Positions 27,364-36,470 are shown, numbered from the stretch's first letter. The stretch: 64,000 bases of DNA from Telluribacter roseus (GCF_017355915.2 NZ_JAFEUV020000003.1:566858-630857); one strand, 5' to 3'. Numbers and translations: made by a program. Notes: generated from the sequence alone by a model not told the origin.

Positions 27364-27407
27364 GTGGCAGTGACGGGCGAAAATAAATTTAGAATATTTT
27401 CTGCCAC
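27364..27407. repeat. Compound inverted repeat between the ECF sigma and lipoprotein genes
   Basis: Outer arms GTGGCA (27364-27369) and TGCCAC (27402-27407) enclose inner arms GAAAATA (27379-27385) and TATTTTC (27395-27401). It lies in the 202-base divergent spacer, about 80 bases from each start, and could be a regulator-binding site or a hairpin. Nothing identifies the binding protein. Confidence 0.45.
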
Positions 27408-27488
27408 ACTCATACGGCAGGGGGCGTAATGGCTACTGAGTACTCAAACTTTAATCTTACCTATCACTTATAACCTGATCATTACACA

Positions 27489-28100
27489 ATGAAGAAAGTT
27501 GTTTTTGTATTGATGGCACTGGTAGCAGGCTTTATAACCGCTTGTCAGCAGGATGCCCTATCCCCCGATGAAACGGTTGAACTGGATCAGCTTACCTTAT
27601 CGGCTGCGCGCTACGCGGTAGAAGCTGATCCCGTCACCCAAACCCGATGTAAGGGCAAACTTACCGAAGTAGCCACGGCTGACCTGCCGGCGCAGGTGAC
27701 CAGTTACATTGGTAGTACCTATGCCAATGCTACGATCTTGTTCGCGGGTAAAGATGCCGAAGGTAGACTGGTAGTAGCCGTACAGAAAGAAGACGGAACC
27801 CACGTGGGAGTACTGTTTGATGCGAGCGGGACCTTTGTGCAGGAGCTCCAGCGCCACGGCAAAAGAGCCAAACTCACCGAGGTAGAAGTAAGCGCTCTGC
27901 CCACTGCTATTACGAGCGACATCAGCACCCGATACAGCGGCGCTGAGATCAGGCATGCCGGTACCAACGCGGAAGGTAACTACTTTGTGCACCTGGTAAT
28001 CGGCGAAACCAGCAAAGTAGCCGTATATGATGCCAATGGAGCCTTTGTGCAGGAAATGGATAAGCCTGCGCACGGAGGTAAGAAGCATAAGAAACGATAG
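27489..28100 (+). CDS. Lipoprotein with two tandem PepSY-like (BLIP-like) repeats
   Basis: The 203-residue protein has a lipoprotein signal peptide (lipobox ITAC, Cys19). After a spacer come two homologous units of about 65 residues: KLTEVATADLPAQVTSYI...DASGTFVQEL and KLTEVEVSALPTAITSDI...DANGAFVQEM. This pattern is that of PepSY-like/beta-lactamase-inhibitor-like domains, common in Bacteroidota envelope proteins. The tail is Lys/His-rich (HGGKKHKKR). The function is unknown. It is divergent from the ECF sigma operon and followed by a strong terminator. Confidence 0.75.
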   Translation: MKKVVFVLMALVAGFITACQQDALSPDETVELDQLTLSAARYAVEADPVTQTRCKGKLTEVATADLPAQVTSYIGSTYANATILFAGKDAEGRLVVAVQKEDGTHVGVLFDASGTFVQELQRHGKRAKLTEVEVSALPTAITSDISTRYSGAEIRHAGTNAEGNYFVHLVIGETSKVAVYDANGAFVQEMDKPAHGGKKHKKR

Positions 28101-28133
28101 TAGGTACTGATTGGGCAGTAGCTATCCATTCGT

Positions 28134-28164
28134 AGGGGTACCTGACACAGGTACCCCTTTTTTT
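28134..28164 (+). terminator. Rho-independent terminator after the PepSY-like lipoprotein gene
   Basis: A perfect 11-bp stem AGGGGTACCTG (28134-28144) / CAGGTACCCCT (28148-28158) with a 3-base loop, followed by seven T. Each arm contains GTAC. It has no T run on the other strand, so it mainly stops rightward transcription. Confidence 0.92.
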
Positions 28165-28175
28165 ATAGCCAGCTC

Positions 28176-28637
28176 TTATACGCTCAGCTCTGTAGAAGTC
28201 TTGATCTCACCCATTACAAACAGGCTGTGGGTACTGCCTATGTTCTCGAGTGAGCCCAGCTTCTGCATCAGAAACTGCTGGTACTCGGGCATGTCGTTGA
28301 CGACGATCTTTAACAGAAAGTCATAGTCACCCGAGATGTTGAAGCACTCAAGTACCTCGGGAATCGCCATAACGGCTTCGACAAACCGATCACCCATCGC
28401 CCGGGAGTGCTCTTTGAGGGCTATGTTGCAGAATACCATCAGCTTCTTGCCCACCTTATCCCTATCGATGAGGGCTACGTATTTCTTAATAACTCCTTCT
28501 TTTTCCAGTCGGCGTACCCGCTCATACACAGGTGTATACGACAGATTTAACATAGAGGCCAGTTCACGGGTCTTGAGGGTTGCATCCTGCTGCAGATGGC
28601 GTAAAATGGCACGATCTGTATCGTCTAAAATATGCAT
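28176..28637 (-). CDS. Lrp/AsnC-family transcriptional regulator
   Basis: The 153-residue protein has an N-terminal winged helix-turn-helix (DDTDRAILRHLQQDATLKTRELASMLNLSYTPVYERVRRLEKEG split over about 4-48) and a C-terminal RAM ligand-binding domain (CFNISGDYDFLLKIVVNDM). Such proteins sense amino acids and bind DNA as octamers. It is divergent from metH with 203 bases between them, so methionine metabolism is a possible target; this is inference. The stop is near the terminator of the facing lipoprotein gene. Confidence 0.94.
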   Translation of the reverse strand: MHILDDTDRAILRHLQQDATLKTRELASMLNLSYTPVYERVRRLEKEGVIKKYVALIDRDKVGKKLMVFCNIALKEHSRAMGDRFVEAVMAIPEVLECFNISGDYDFLLKIVVNDMPEYQQFLMQKLGSLENIGSTHSLFVMGEIKTSTELSV

Positions 28638-28762
28638 AGATAGAATATCTGAATGTGTCGGAGTAGTCGGTACTAAATTAGATAATAGTTATATAAGGTT
28701 ATACCCGATGTAGATAATATACCTAAATTAATTACACAAATGGAATAAAACGTCTTTCTGGT

Positions 28763-28770
28763 TAAATTTG
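28763..28770 (+). promoter_or_regulatory. Predicted -7 box of metH
   Basis: TAAATTTG matches TAnnTTTG and lies 70 bases before the ATG at 28841. No TTTG is evident 19-21 bases upstream. It would place the leader hairpin (28781-28815) at the very 5' end of the mRNA. Confidence 0.5.
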
Positions 28771-28780
28771 TAGTCTTATA

Positions 28781-28815
28781 GTACCTGCTTCGAAATAAGT
28801 AAGCGGAGTAGGTAC
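28781..28815 (+). promoter_or_regulatory. Leader hairpin of metH
   Basis: GTACCTGCTTCG (28781-28792) pairs fully with CGGAGTAGGTAC (28804-28815) in RNA: ten Watson-Crick and two G-U pairs, with an 11-base loop. It ends 25 bases before the metH ATG and has no T run, so it is not a simple terminator. It may protect the mRNA 5' end or control translation. The leader is too short for a cobalamin riboswitch. Confidence 0.6.
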
Positions 28816-28840
28816 CTTACCAACATTATTACTGAATTGA

Positions 28841-31800
28841 ATGAGTACTATGGCGACTGCTGTGAAAGTAGATATACGAGAGATTCTAAAGGACCGGATA
28901 CTGGTGCTGGATGGTGCAATGGGTACCATGATCCAGCGCTACAAACTGGAGGACGAAGATTACCGGGGGGAGCGCTTCAAAGACTGGCCCCGGGATATCA
29001 AAGGTAACAATGACCTGCTGTCGATTACTCGTCCCGATGTTATCCGCGAGATCCACGCGGCTTACTTTGCGGCAGGGGCTGATATAGCCGAGACCAATAC
29101 GTTTTCAGGTACCTGGATCGCCATGGCCGACTACGGCATGGAAGAGCTGGTGTATGAGCTGAACTACGAGTCAGCCAAGCTGGCCCGCGAAGTAGCCGAT
29201 GAGTTTACGGAGCGTGAGCCGCACAAGCCCCGCTTTGTGTCCGGCTCCATGGGACCTACCAACCGCCTCGCCTCCATCTCGCCCGATCTCAATAACCCCG
29301 GCTACCGTGCCATTACCTTCGACCAGCTGGTGGAGGCCTTCTATGAGCAGGTACACGGATTGGTAGACGGTGGAGTGGACCTGTTGCTCATTGAGACCAT
29401 TACCGATACACTCAACGCCAAGGCAGCGCTGTTTGCCATTGATAAATTCTTTGAAGATGCCCGCAACGGCAAGGTAACGCCGCTGCCGTCGTGGAGATGG
29501 GTAGATGGCCAGCCCCTGCCGATTATGGTGTCGGGTACCATCACCGATGCGTCGGGACGTACACTGTCCGGCCAGACCACCGAAGCCTTCCTGACCTCGG
29601 TATCGCACCTGCCACTGCTGTCGGTAGGGCTCAACTGTGCGCTGGGAGCCGACCTGATGCGGCCGTACGTACAGACACTAGCCAACGAGGCACCTTTCTA
29701 TACATCAGCTCACCCCAACGCGGGCCTACCCAACGAAATGGGTGAATACGATCAGACTCCTGAGCAGATGGGAGAGATTGTGGACGGATTCCTGAAAGAT
29801 AATCTGGTGAATATCATTGGGGGCTGCTGCGGTACTACCCCCGATCACATACGGATCATTGCCAATTTGGCAGCCAGCCATCGCCCCCGTCAGCTACCGG
29901 CTATTGACAACAACATGAAGCTGTCGGGACTGGAGCCGGTGAAGATTACCTCGCTGACCAACTTCGTCAATATCGGGGAGCGCTGTAACGTAACGGGATC
30001 GAAGAAGTTTGCCCGTCTGATCCGCGAGAATAAGTACGATGAAGCACTGAGCGTGGCTCGTGAGCAGGTCGAAAACGGTGCTCAGGTACTGGACGTAAAC
30101 CTGGATGAAGGAATGATCGATGGTGTAGAGGCCATGAAGACTTTCCTGAACCTCATAGCTGCCGAGCCCGATATCGCCAGAGTACCCATCATGATCGACT
30201 CCTCCAAGTGGGAGGTGATCGAGGCGGGCCTGAAGTGTGTACAGGGGAAAGCCATCGTGAACTCCATCTCGCTGAAAGAAGGGGAGGAGAAGTTTAAAGA
30301 GTACGCCCGTACGGTACTACGCTACGGAGCTGCTACGGTGGTGATGGCGTTTGATGAAGACGGACAGGCCGACAACTACGAGCGCCGCATCCAGATCTGT
30401 GAGCGGGCTTACCGTATTCTGGTGGATGAGGTAGGCTTCCCGCCGCAGGACATCATCTTCGACCCCAACATCCTGACGGTAGCTACGGGTATCGAAGAGC
30501 ATAACAACTATGCCGTTGACTTTATCAACGCGGTACGCTGGATCAAGGAGAATCTACCTTATGCCAAAGTATCGGGTGGAGTATCCAACGTATCATTCAG
30601 TTTCCGGGGTAATGAGCCCATCCGTGAGGCTATTCATACCGCCTTTCTTTACCACGCTATCAAGGCGGGTCTGGATATGGGTATTGTCAACGCCGGACAG
30701 ATTGGCATCTATGATGAGATACCGAAGGAGACCCTTGAGCTGGTAGAAGACGTACTGCTCAACCGTCGTCCCGATGGTACGGAGCGTCTGGTGACCTTCG
30801 CCGAAACCATCAAGGACAAAGGCAAAACCCAGTCAGGCCCTGACCTGAGCTGGCGCGAGGCAGCCGTAAAGGAGCGTATTACCCACTCGCTGGTGAAAGG
30901 GATTGCTGACTACATCGAAGAGGACGTAGAAGAATGCCGCCACCTGTTCAGCCGTCCTTTGGAAGTAATTGAAGGGCCACTGATGGACGGAATGAGTGTA
31001 GTAGGTGACCTGTTTGGCGAAGGAAAGATGTTCCTGCCCCAGGTGGTGAAGTCGGCCCGGGTAATGAAAAGAGCCGTAGCGTACCTGCAGCCATTTATTG
31101 AAGCCGACAAGCGTGCCGATGCCAAACCGGTAGGTAAAATCCTGCTGGCTACCGTAAAAGGTGATGTACACGATATTGGTAAAAACATAGTAGGTGTAGT
31201 ACTGGGCTGTAATAGCTACGAGATCATTGACCTGGGGGTAATGGTACCTACGGACAAGATACTGGCGGCGGCCAAAGAGCATAATGTCGATATTATAGGC
31301 CTGTCGGGGCTAATCACGCCTTCGCTGGACGAGATGGTGGGCGTAGCCAAGGAAATGGAGCGTCAGGGCTTCAAGATACCGCTGCTGATCGGCGGAGCTA
31401 CTACCTCACGTATCCATACCGCCGTCAAGATCGACCCGCACTATTCGGGTCCGGTGGTACACGTACTGGATGCTTCGCGCTCGGTACCTGTGGCCGGTAA
31501 ACTGACCCAGAGTGATAAGAGCCAGGCCGAGGTATTGAAAGATATTAAAGCGGAGTACGCCCAACTTCGCGACGATCACGCCCGTCGTAAGACGGACAAG
31601 GCGCATCTGCCGATAGAGGCCGCCCGTCAGAACAAAGTAAACATAGACTGGAAAGAGTACATAGCTCCCAAGCCTTCCTTCCTGGGGACTCGCGTATTGG
31701 AAGACTACGACCTGGCCGAAATCGCTAAGTACATCGACTGGACGCCTTTCTTCCAGACCTGGCAGCTACACGGCAAGTACCCCAAGATATTTGAAGATCC

Positions 31801-32701
31801 GATAGTAGGAGCCGAAGCCCAGAAACTGTACGAAGATGCCGCTGTACTATTGGGCCAGATTATCCGTGACAAGTCGCTGCAGGCGAAGGCGGTGATCGGT
31901 TTCTGGCCGGCCAATGCCATCGAGGACGACATCCTGCTGCACGATTTTGAAGAGCAGACGCGCGAAGTACCCTGCGAGCGCCATGGCTCGCATACTCACA
32001 TGGAGTACAAGATCAGCCGCCGCAACGCCGAAGCAGTCATGAGTGGGCAGAGCCAGGCCGCGCCAATAGGTGGTGAAGTAGTAGTAGATACCCTTACCGT
32101 GCTGCACAACCTGCGTCAGCAGACTCAGAAAGCGGCAGGACTACCCAACTACTGCCTCTCTGACTTCATTGCTCCTCTTGAAAGCGGCCATACCGACTAC
32201 ATCGGTGGTTTTGCTGTAACGGCCGGTATCGGTATCGAGGCTCTTCTGGAAAAGTACGAGCGTGAGCACGACGACTACAACAGCATCATGGTCAAGTCGC
32301 TGGCTGATCGCCTCGCTGAGGCTTTTGCCGAATTGATGCACGAGCGCGTCCGGAAGGAAATATGGGGCTACGCCGCCGATGAGAAACTGGATAATGAAGA
32401 CTTGATTAAAGAGAAGTACCAGGGAATTCGTCCGGCACCGGGTTACCCCGCCTGCCCTGACCATACCGAAAAGCAGACCTTGTTCAACCTGTTGGATGCA
32501 GGCAGAGCCGATATCATTCTTACTGAGAGCTTCGCCATGTACCCGGCTAGTTCGGTGAGTGGCTGGTACTTTGCGCATCCGGATAGCCGCTACTTCCCCG
32601 TGGGGAAGATTCACAAAGACCAGGTAGAAGACTACGCCCGCCGCAAGAACATGTCCGTTGAGGATGTAGAGCGCTGGCTGGCACCTATATTAGCTTATTG
32701 A
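28841..32701 (+). CDS. metH: Cobalamin-dependent methionine synthase
   Basis: Transfers the methyl group of methyl-tetrahydrofolate to homocysteine through methylcobalamin. The 1286 residues hold all four modules: homocysteine domain with zinc ligands Cys266, Cys329 and Cys330 (GLNCALG, GGCCGTT), pterin domain ([19 protein letters not shown]), cap plus B12 domain with DVHDIGK (lower-ligand His777) and the C-terminal activation domain ([15 protein letters not shown]) that binds SAM. It is full length and intact, slightly longer than the E. coli enzyme. Two in-frame ATGs three codons apart could start it. It has a leader hairpin and its own terminator. metF lies 4.4 kb downstream. Confidence 0.98.
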   Translation: MSTMATAVKVDIREILKDRILVLDGAMGTMIQRYKLEDEDYRGERFKDWPRDIKGNNDLLSITRPDVIREIHAAYFAAGADIAETNTFSGTWIAMADYGMEELVYELNYESAKLAREVADEFTEREPHKPRFVSGSMGPTNRLASISPDLNNPGYRAITFDQLVEAFYEQVHGLVDGGVDLLLIETITDTLNAKAALFAIDKFFEDARNGKVTPLPSWRWVDGQPLPIMVSGTITDASGRTLSGQTTEAFLTSVSHLPLLSVGLNCALGADLMRPYVQTLANEAPFYTSAHPNAGLPNEMGEYDQTPEQMGEIVDGFLKDNLVNIIGGCCGTTPDHIRIIANLAASHRPRQLPAIDNNMKLSGLEPVKITSLTNFVNIGERCNVTGSKKFARLIRENKYDEALSVAREQVENGAQVLDVNLDEGMIDGVEAMKTFLNLIAAEPDIARVPIMIDSSKWEVIEAGLKCVQGKAIVNSISLKEGEEKFKEYARTVLRYGAATVVMAFDEDGQADNYERRIQICERAYRILVDEVGFPPQDIIFDPNILTVATGIEEHNNYAVDFINAVRWIKENLPYAKVSGGVSNVSFSFRGNEPIREAIHTAFLYHAIKAGLDMGIVNAGQIGIYDEIPKETLELVEDVLLNRRPDGTERLVTFAETIKDKGKTQSGPDLSWREAAVKERITHSLVKGIADYIEEDVEECRHLFSRPLEVIEGPLMDGMSVVGDLFGEGKMFLPQVVKSARVMKRAVAYLQPFIEADKRADAKPVGKILLATVKGDVHDIGKNIVGVVLGCNSYEIIDLGVMVPTDKILAAAKEHNVDIIGLSGLITPSLDEMVGVAKEMERQGFKIPLLIGGATTSRIHTAVKIDPHYSGPVVHVLDASRSVPVAGKLTQSDKSQAEVLKDIKAEYAQLRDDHARRKTDKAHLPIEAARQNKVNIDWKEYIAPKPSFLGTRVLEDYDLAEIAKYIDWTPFFQTWQLHGKYPKIFEDPIVGAEAQKLYEDAAVLLGQIIRDKSLQAKAVIGFWPANAIEDDILLHDFEEQTREVPCERHGSHTHMEYKISRRNAEAVMSGQSQAAPIGGEVVVDTLTVLHNLRQQTQKAAGLPNYCLSDFIAPLESGHTDYIGGFAVTAGIGIEALLEKYEREHDDYNSIMVKSLADRLAEAFAELMHERVRKEIWGYAADEKLDNEDLIKEKYQGIRPAPGYPACPDHTEKQTLFNLLDAGRADIILTESFAMYPASSVSGWYFAHPDSRYFPVGKIHKDQVEDYARRKNMSVEDVERWLAPILAY

Positions 32702-32725
32702 TAGTATAGAAATACTTAGGTTTAG

Positions 32726-32760
32726 AAGCATGGTACTGTGCCTGGTACCATGCTTTTTTA
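32726..32760 (+). terminator. Rho-independent terminator of metH
   Basis: AAGCATGGTAC (32726-32736) and GTACCATGCTT (32745-32755) form a perfect stem with an 8-base loop followed by a T run, 25 bases past the metH stop. Both arms contain GTAC. Confidence 0.92.
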
Positions 32761-32773
32761 TGATATTAGATTA

Positions 32774-33019
32774 ATGAAACAACAAGTACTGGACCACTTT
32801 CATGCTCGTCCTGATTTGCAATCAGGACGGCTTCGAATAGCGACTACGCGTCCCGGTTTTAAACGCTACCTGATTCTTCCCCAATTACAAAGTGGGGAGC
32901 CCGTTGTGAGTTTCAATAACTACCTGATACAATTAGTACAAAGTTATATTGTTCGTATTAAGTACTTTACTGTTGTCTTGCCTGCCATTCTACTCGTTCT
33001 TTTACCCAATGAAAATTAG
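32774..33019 (+). pseudogene. Possible short or decayed gene whose first codons match the Gre-like gene at 33709
   Basis: An 81-codon frame begins MKQQVLDHFHARPD. Its first 32 bases agree at about 25 positions with the start of the gene at 33709 (MKQQVLAHLKALLD), including the run CAACAAGTACT. After that the resemblance ends. A perfect 9-bp hairpin (32807-32829) lies inside it and its end overlaps the facing DUF6624 gene. It may be a fragment left by a partial duplication, or not a gene at all. Confidence 0.25.
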
Positions 33020-33515
33020 TAGAGTCCATCTCTTTTCTTTCTGCGGCTTGCTGCATCAGATCCAGGTACTTAGCTAAATAATGTTTGTCATTGCGCGCAT
33101 GCCAGACAATGAGCCATGCTGCATCAGCGCCCTTCTCCCCAAACTGACTGATGGTGGGCCAGCCTACTTCTTCGATAATTTTATCCAGTAAGATACGATT
33201 CGCAGCATCACAAGCTCCCATCCTTTGGCTATAAAATCGGTCTCTGCCAGGTCTATTCTGGTTTAGAAGACTGTCCCGATACCGCTGGTCTACTTCGTAC
33301 ATTTGGTAGAGTAAGTCCTTTATCTCCGCCTGAGATCTCCCCTTAACAGATATAGTTGGATCAATATCTGTGTATAAAATCCTGGGCAACAAAGTTGATG
33401 AAGTAACTTTGGGACTATGTGAATCACTTTGGAGACTCTTTTTATCTTCTGGCGAAGAGGTACATTGAGTAATCACCAAAGAAAGAGCTACTAGAGTATA
33501 TTGAATCTTTTTCAT
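32967..33515 (-). CDS. Lipoprotein with DUF6624 domain
   Basis: The 182-residue protein has a lipoprotein signal peptide (lipobox ITQC, Cys18) and a region (about 60-180) with DQRYRDSLL, CDAANRILLDKIIEEVGWPTISQFGEKGADAAWLIVWHAR and a helical C-terminus. This matches DUF6624, a Bacteroidota/Actinobacteria family of unknown role. The GWP-S-GE-AAWLIVQHA core is conserved. It probably sits in the periplasm, anchored by lipid. It is monocistronic and convergent with the doubtful frame at 32774-33019. Confidence 0.75.
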   Translation of the reverse strand: MKKIQYTLVALSLVITQCTSSPEDKKSLQSDSHSPKVTSSTLLPRILYTDIDPTISVKGRSQAEIKDLLYQMYEVDQRYRDSLLNQNRPGRDRFYSQRMGACDAANRILLDKIIEEVGWPTISQFGEKGADAAWLIVWHARNDKHYLAKYLDLMQQAAERKEMDSTNFHWVKERVEWQARQQ

Positions 33516-33708
33516 TTGTTGAAGAGATCTAGTAGTGTAACCAATAGTCTATTGTAGAAGTACTATAAATAAACCTATTATTGTAGCTATTTTCAAAATT
33601 GTATGAAAGTAACTCACTGTGATTAACCTGATCTTTCATATTATAATCTACTGCTATGTGTCCCGATTATAAAATGTAGTGAACAGGCCTACTGATAATA
33701 CTTACGTA

Positions 33709-34152
33709 ATGAAGCAACAAGTACTAGCCCACCTCAAAGCCCTGCTCGACGAGCGGATGGCGGTATCGTGGCAGGCGATGGAGGCCGCTCAGGCCTCAGC
33801 CAATGAACAAAGCAAAAGCTCCGTGGGAGATAAATACGAAACTGCCCGGGCCATGGGGCAGCTCGACCGCGATATGTATGCCCGGCAGTATGAGCAGGCC
33901 CGGCAGGAGCGCCTTGTGCTGGATCGTATTAATGAAACCGAGGTACTTACCCGTGTGGCCTTGGGTAGTCTGGTCAGGACTACGGCGGGCCAGTTCTTTG
34001 TGGCGGTAAGCGTGGGGCCGGTGACACTGGATGGTACCACAGTCATGGCGGTATCGCTGGCTTCACCCATTGGTAAACTGCTGATGGGAAAGGGAGCAGG
34101 AGAAAGCTTCCAGTTCCAGGGGAAGACGCACAGGATAGAAGCTATCGAATAA
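33709..34152 (+). CDS. Gre-like small protein (often labelled '3-oxoacyl-ACP synthase')
   Basis: The ATG at 33709 is chosen because MKQQVL matches the usual start; ten codons upstream there is only a GTG. The 147-residue protein has an N-terminal coiled coil with SVGDKYETARAMGQLDRD (the family signature) and a C-terminal half resembling the GreA/GreB FKBP-like domain (SLVRTTAGQFFVAVSVG...ASPIGKLLMGK). Homologues in Bacteroidota databases are widely labelled 3-oxoacyl-ACP synthase, but no ketosynthase motif is present. A transcription-related role is more likely by fold, but unproven. Confidence 0.75.
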   Translation: MKQQVLAHLKALLDERMAVSWQAMEAAQASANEQSKSSVGDKYETARAMGQLDRDMYARQYEQARQERLVLDRINETEVLTRVALGSLVRTTAGQFFVAVSVGPVTLDGTTVMAVSLASPIGKLLMGKGAGESFQFQGKTHRIEAIE

Positions 34153-34155
34153 GAA

Positions 34156-34179
34156 GAGGCGGCCCCGTAGGGTCGCCTC
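34156..34179 (+). terminator. Hairpin after the Gre-like gene
   Basis: GAGGCGGCCC (34156-34165) pairs with GGGTCGCCTC (34170-34179) with one G-U pair and loop CGTA. It lies 3 bases after the stop. There is no T run, so termination strength is uncertain. Confidence 0.55.
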
Positions 34180-34224
34180 AACTAATAAAAAGCTAACAGC
34201 TAAAAACTAACAGTTACCAGTTAC

Positions 34225-34941
34225 TTACGCCATGTTATGGAATACGCGCTGCACGTCGTCGTCTTCCTCGATGCGCTCAATAAGCTTTTCTACTTCGGCG
34301 GCCTCTTCTTCGGAGAGCTTCTTGGTATCGTTGGGGACACGTTCGAAGTCAGATTCCACGATCTGGAAGCCATTCTCTTCCAGGTAGCTCTGGAGAGAGC
34401 CATAAGCGGCAAACTCACCGTAGATTACAATCTGATTGTTCTCTTCGTCCAGGAATACTTCGTCGGCGCCGAAATCAATTAGTTCCAGTTCCAGCTCTTC
34501 AATGTCCTTCTTGCCGTCGTTGGCTAACTTGAACACGCACTTCCGGTCAAAGATGAAGTCCAGCATGCCCATAGTACCCAGGCTGCCTCCCAGCTTATTG
34601 AAGTAGCTGCGTACGTTGGCTACGGTACGGGTAGGGTTGTCGGTGGTACTTTCCACCAGGATGGCTACACCATGAGGGCCGTACCCTTCGTAGACCATTT
34701 CCTTGTAGTCTTCCTGATCTTTGGCGGTAGCCCGCTTGATAGCCCGCTCGATGGTATCTTTAGGCATGTTAGCTGCTCTGGCATTCTGAAGCAGCGCCCG
34801 CAAACGAGCATTGGTATTAGGGTCGGCACCACCGCTTTTCACGGCCAGTACTATGTCTTTACCGATACGGGTAAAGGTTTTGGCCATGTGGTCCCAACGT
34901 TTAAACATTCGTGCTTTCCGGTATTCAAATGCTCTTCCCAT
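34225..34941 (-). CDS. YebC/PmpR-family DNA-binding or translation-related protein
   Basis: The 238-residue protein is full length and has the family start (MGRAFEYRKARMFKRWDHMAKTF split over 1-23), GGADPNTNARLRALLQNARAANMPKDTIERAI and the hallmark MVYEGYGPHGVAILVE. The YebC family was described as a transcriptional regulator; some members have more recently been linked to easing ribosome stalling. It is monocistronic and convergent with the Gre-like gene. Confidence 0.96.
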   Translation of the reverse strand: MGRAFEYRKARMFKRWDHMAKTFTRIGKDIVLAVKSGGADPNTNARLRALLQNARAANMPKDTIERAIKRATAKDQEDYKEMVYEGYGPHGVAILVESTTDNPTRTVANVRSYFNKLGGSLGTMGMLDFIFDRKCVFKLANDGKKDIEELELELIDFGADEVFLDEENNQIVIYGEFAAYGSLQSYLEENGFQIVESDFERVPNDTKKLSEEEAAEVEKLIERIEEDDDVQRVFHNMA

Positions 34942-35181
34942 TTTGTATGAGTTGATAAAGCTTGGTTTAGATCAAATTTATTTCGCAAAACTACAAAACC
35001 ATTATTAACTGAACCAACAATTAGAGCATAAGCCGGTACAAGTGAGAGTAATTTTTAGGAGATGCTTCCGAATTTTTGTCTCCGGTGGATTTCACTACCG
35101 TTAATTTGTTTCAATGCATTTATTTTGAGGGGCTACTTGTAGGAGTAGCCTTTCCATTTTTTTAAGATTAACAACATCTAC

Positions 35182-35637
35182 ATGCAGCTTACCTGGTCGT
35201 TGAAACCCTTTTATAGTCTTACCCTTGATGAGTTGTACCAGTTCCTGCGCCTCCGGAGCGAGGTATTTGTGGTAGAGCAGACCTGCCCTTTTCTGGATAT
35301 AGATAACAAAGACCAGCCGTGCCACCACCTGATGGGCTGGACGCCGGAGGGGGAACTGGCGGCCTATACCCGTCTGGTACCCCCTGGGCTCTCTTACGAG
35401 GAGGTTTCGATCGGGCGGGTGGTATCGTCGCCGCAGTACCGGCGGTACGGTATTGGGCGAGAATTAATGCAGAAGTCCATCGAGAGCATCGGGCAGTTGT
35501 ACGGCCAGGTACCTATCCGGATTGGGGCCCAGCTCTACCTGAAGAAGTTTTATGAGTCCTTCGGTTTTGAGCAGGTGGGGGAGATGTACCTGGAGGATGA
35601 TATCGAACACATCCAAATGCTCCTCAAAGTGGGGTGA
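35182..35637 (+). CDS. elaA: ElaA-like GNAT N-acetyltransferase
   Basis: The 151-residue protein has the ElaA start (WSLKPFYSLTLDELYQFLRLRSEVFVVEQ), CHHLMGWTPEGELAAYTRLVP, and the acetyl-CoA-binding motif A VSIGRVVSSPQYRRYGIGREL. A C-terminal FGFEQVGEMYLEDDIEHIQM completes the fold. The length is that of the family. The acceptor is unknown; the protein is cytosolic. It is alone between two spacer regions and divergent from the YebC gene. Confidence 0.92.
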   Translation: MQLTWSLKPFYSLTLDELYQFLRLRSEVFVVEQTCPFLDIDNKDQPCHHLMGWTPEGELAAYTRLVPPGLSYEEVSIGRVVSSPQYRRYGIGRELMQKSIESIGQLYGQVPIRIGAQLYLKKFYESFGFEQVGEMYLEDDIEHIQMLLKVG

Positions 35638-36106
35638 CGTATACAGTTTGGGGAACAATGGGAACGAGTGGGGAGCGCATATTGTGGAAAGTTTTCCCAC
35701 AAAATTGGAGAATAAAAAATATAAAAAAAAATAAAATGCTGATTTTGAGGTACTTGCACAATGGTGTAAAACTTCTTCTGGAGGTGGCACAGAGATTTAA
35801 TAAATCTTATTGTCAAACTTATTGACATGCTAAGTAAATGAACATTTACATCGCATGAAATAATAACGACAATCACAGATAGAGGAGGGTTTACGTGGAA
35901 TAGCCAACTGTAATGCGGTTGGCTATTTTTATTATATGTGGACTTTTCAGAACACCTGCTACTGCCAAAAGCGTATATTACTTCCCAGATTCTTCTTTCC
36001 TGCCCTACTTACCCCACTGGAATACGAATTGTTTACTACTTCCTGACATTGGCCCTCCGGTACCGGAAGGTCCCTGCTTGCTAACAACTATTGAATCCAT
36101 ACAGCT
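35638..36106. other. AT-rich spacer with palindromes and an isolated terminator
   Basis: No gene is evident. It contains a perfect palindrome AGATTTA-A-TAAATCT (35793-35807), an inverted repeat TGTCAA-N5-TTGACA (35811-35827) and a terminator-like hairpin at 35899-35930 about 260 bases after the acetyltransferase stop. The arrangement could mark a small RNA ending at the terminator, but no -7 box is convincing. The part after 35930 shows nothing beyond the leader of the gene at 36107. Confidence 0.4.
35899..35930 (+). terminator. Rho-independent terminator in the spacer
   Basis: AATAGCCAAC (35899-35908) and GTTGGCTATT (35918-35927) form a perfect 10-bp stem followed by TTT. It is far from the upstream gene, so it may end either a long 3' UTR or a small RNA. 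Confidence 0.8.
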
Positions 36107-36337
36107 ATGAAGTCCAAAGAAACCATTGAAGAAAATGATAAGAACGTAGAGGGAGGAAGCCCTTCACCGGCCGGAACGGCTGATATCCAGAAGCATCTGG
36201 ACGATACCTACAAGTCATCTGAAAGGTTGGATGATGATGCGGTGGATGAGTTTGAGGAGAACAATATGAACAAGCACAAAGGGTATAACGAAATGCCGCC
36301 CGACGTGCCGGTCACGAAAAAAGAAACAAGACGTTAG
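36107..36337 (+). CDS. Small acidic hydrophilic protein, unknown function
   Basis: The 76-residue frame is strongly hydrophilic (ENDKNVEGGSPSPAG, SSERLDDDAVDEFEENN, NKHKGYNEMPPDVP) with no membrane segment, no cysteine and an order typical of intrinsically disordered small proteins of Bacteroidota. The frame has good codon use, an ATG start and follows a clear terminator. No function can be proposed. Confidence 0.6.
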   Translation: MKSKETIEENDKNVEGGSPSPAGTADIQKHLDDTYKSSERLDDDAVDEFEENNMNKHKGYNEMPPDVPVTKKETRR

Positions 36338-36377
36338 GCAACAGCATAAACATAGTCCGGACAGATACGTAAAGAAC

Positions 36378-36470
36378 ATGGAAAGGCATATGAAAATGTG
36401 TGAGCTGGCCTGGCGGCTGCTCTGGTTCAGTACCATGGTAGGTGGGGTAATGTACATGGCTTCTGCCTGA
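36378..36470 (+). CDS. Candidate 30-residue membrane microprotein
   Basis: An ATG frame of 30 codons (MERHMKMCELAWRLLWFSTM, then VGGVMYMASA) begins 40 bases after the acidic protein gene. A basic start followed by a hydrophobic helix is the layout of single-pass microproteins. There is no homology I recognise, and its size alone does not prove coding. Confidence 0.3.
   Translation: MERHMKMCELAWRLLWFSTMVGGVMYMASA

Noticed and set aside
28771-28840. Cobalamin or SAM riboswitch before metH
   Set aside because: The leader is only about 65 bases and lacks a B12-box or SAM aptamer core. Only one simple hairpin is present.
33709-34152. 3-oxoacyl-ACP synthase
   Set aside because: This common database label does not fit. 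The protein has 147 residues, no catalytic Cys-His-His triad and a GreA-like pattern.
35811-35827. TGTCAA-N5-TTGACA as another member of the TGAC-N4-GTCA operator set
   Set aside because: The half-sites are in the opposite orientation and the spacing differs, so it is a different inverted repeat.
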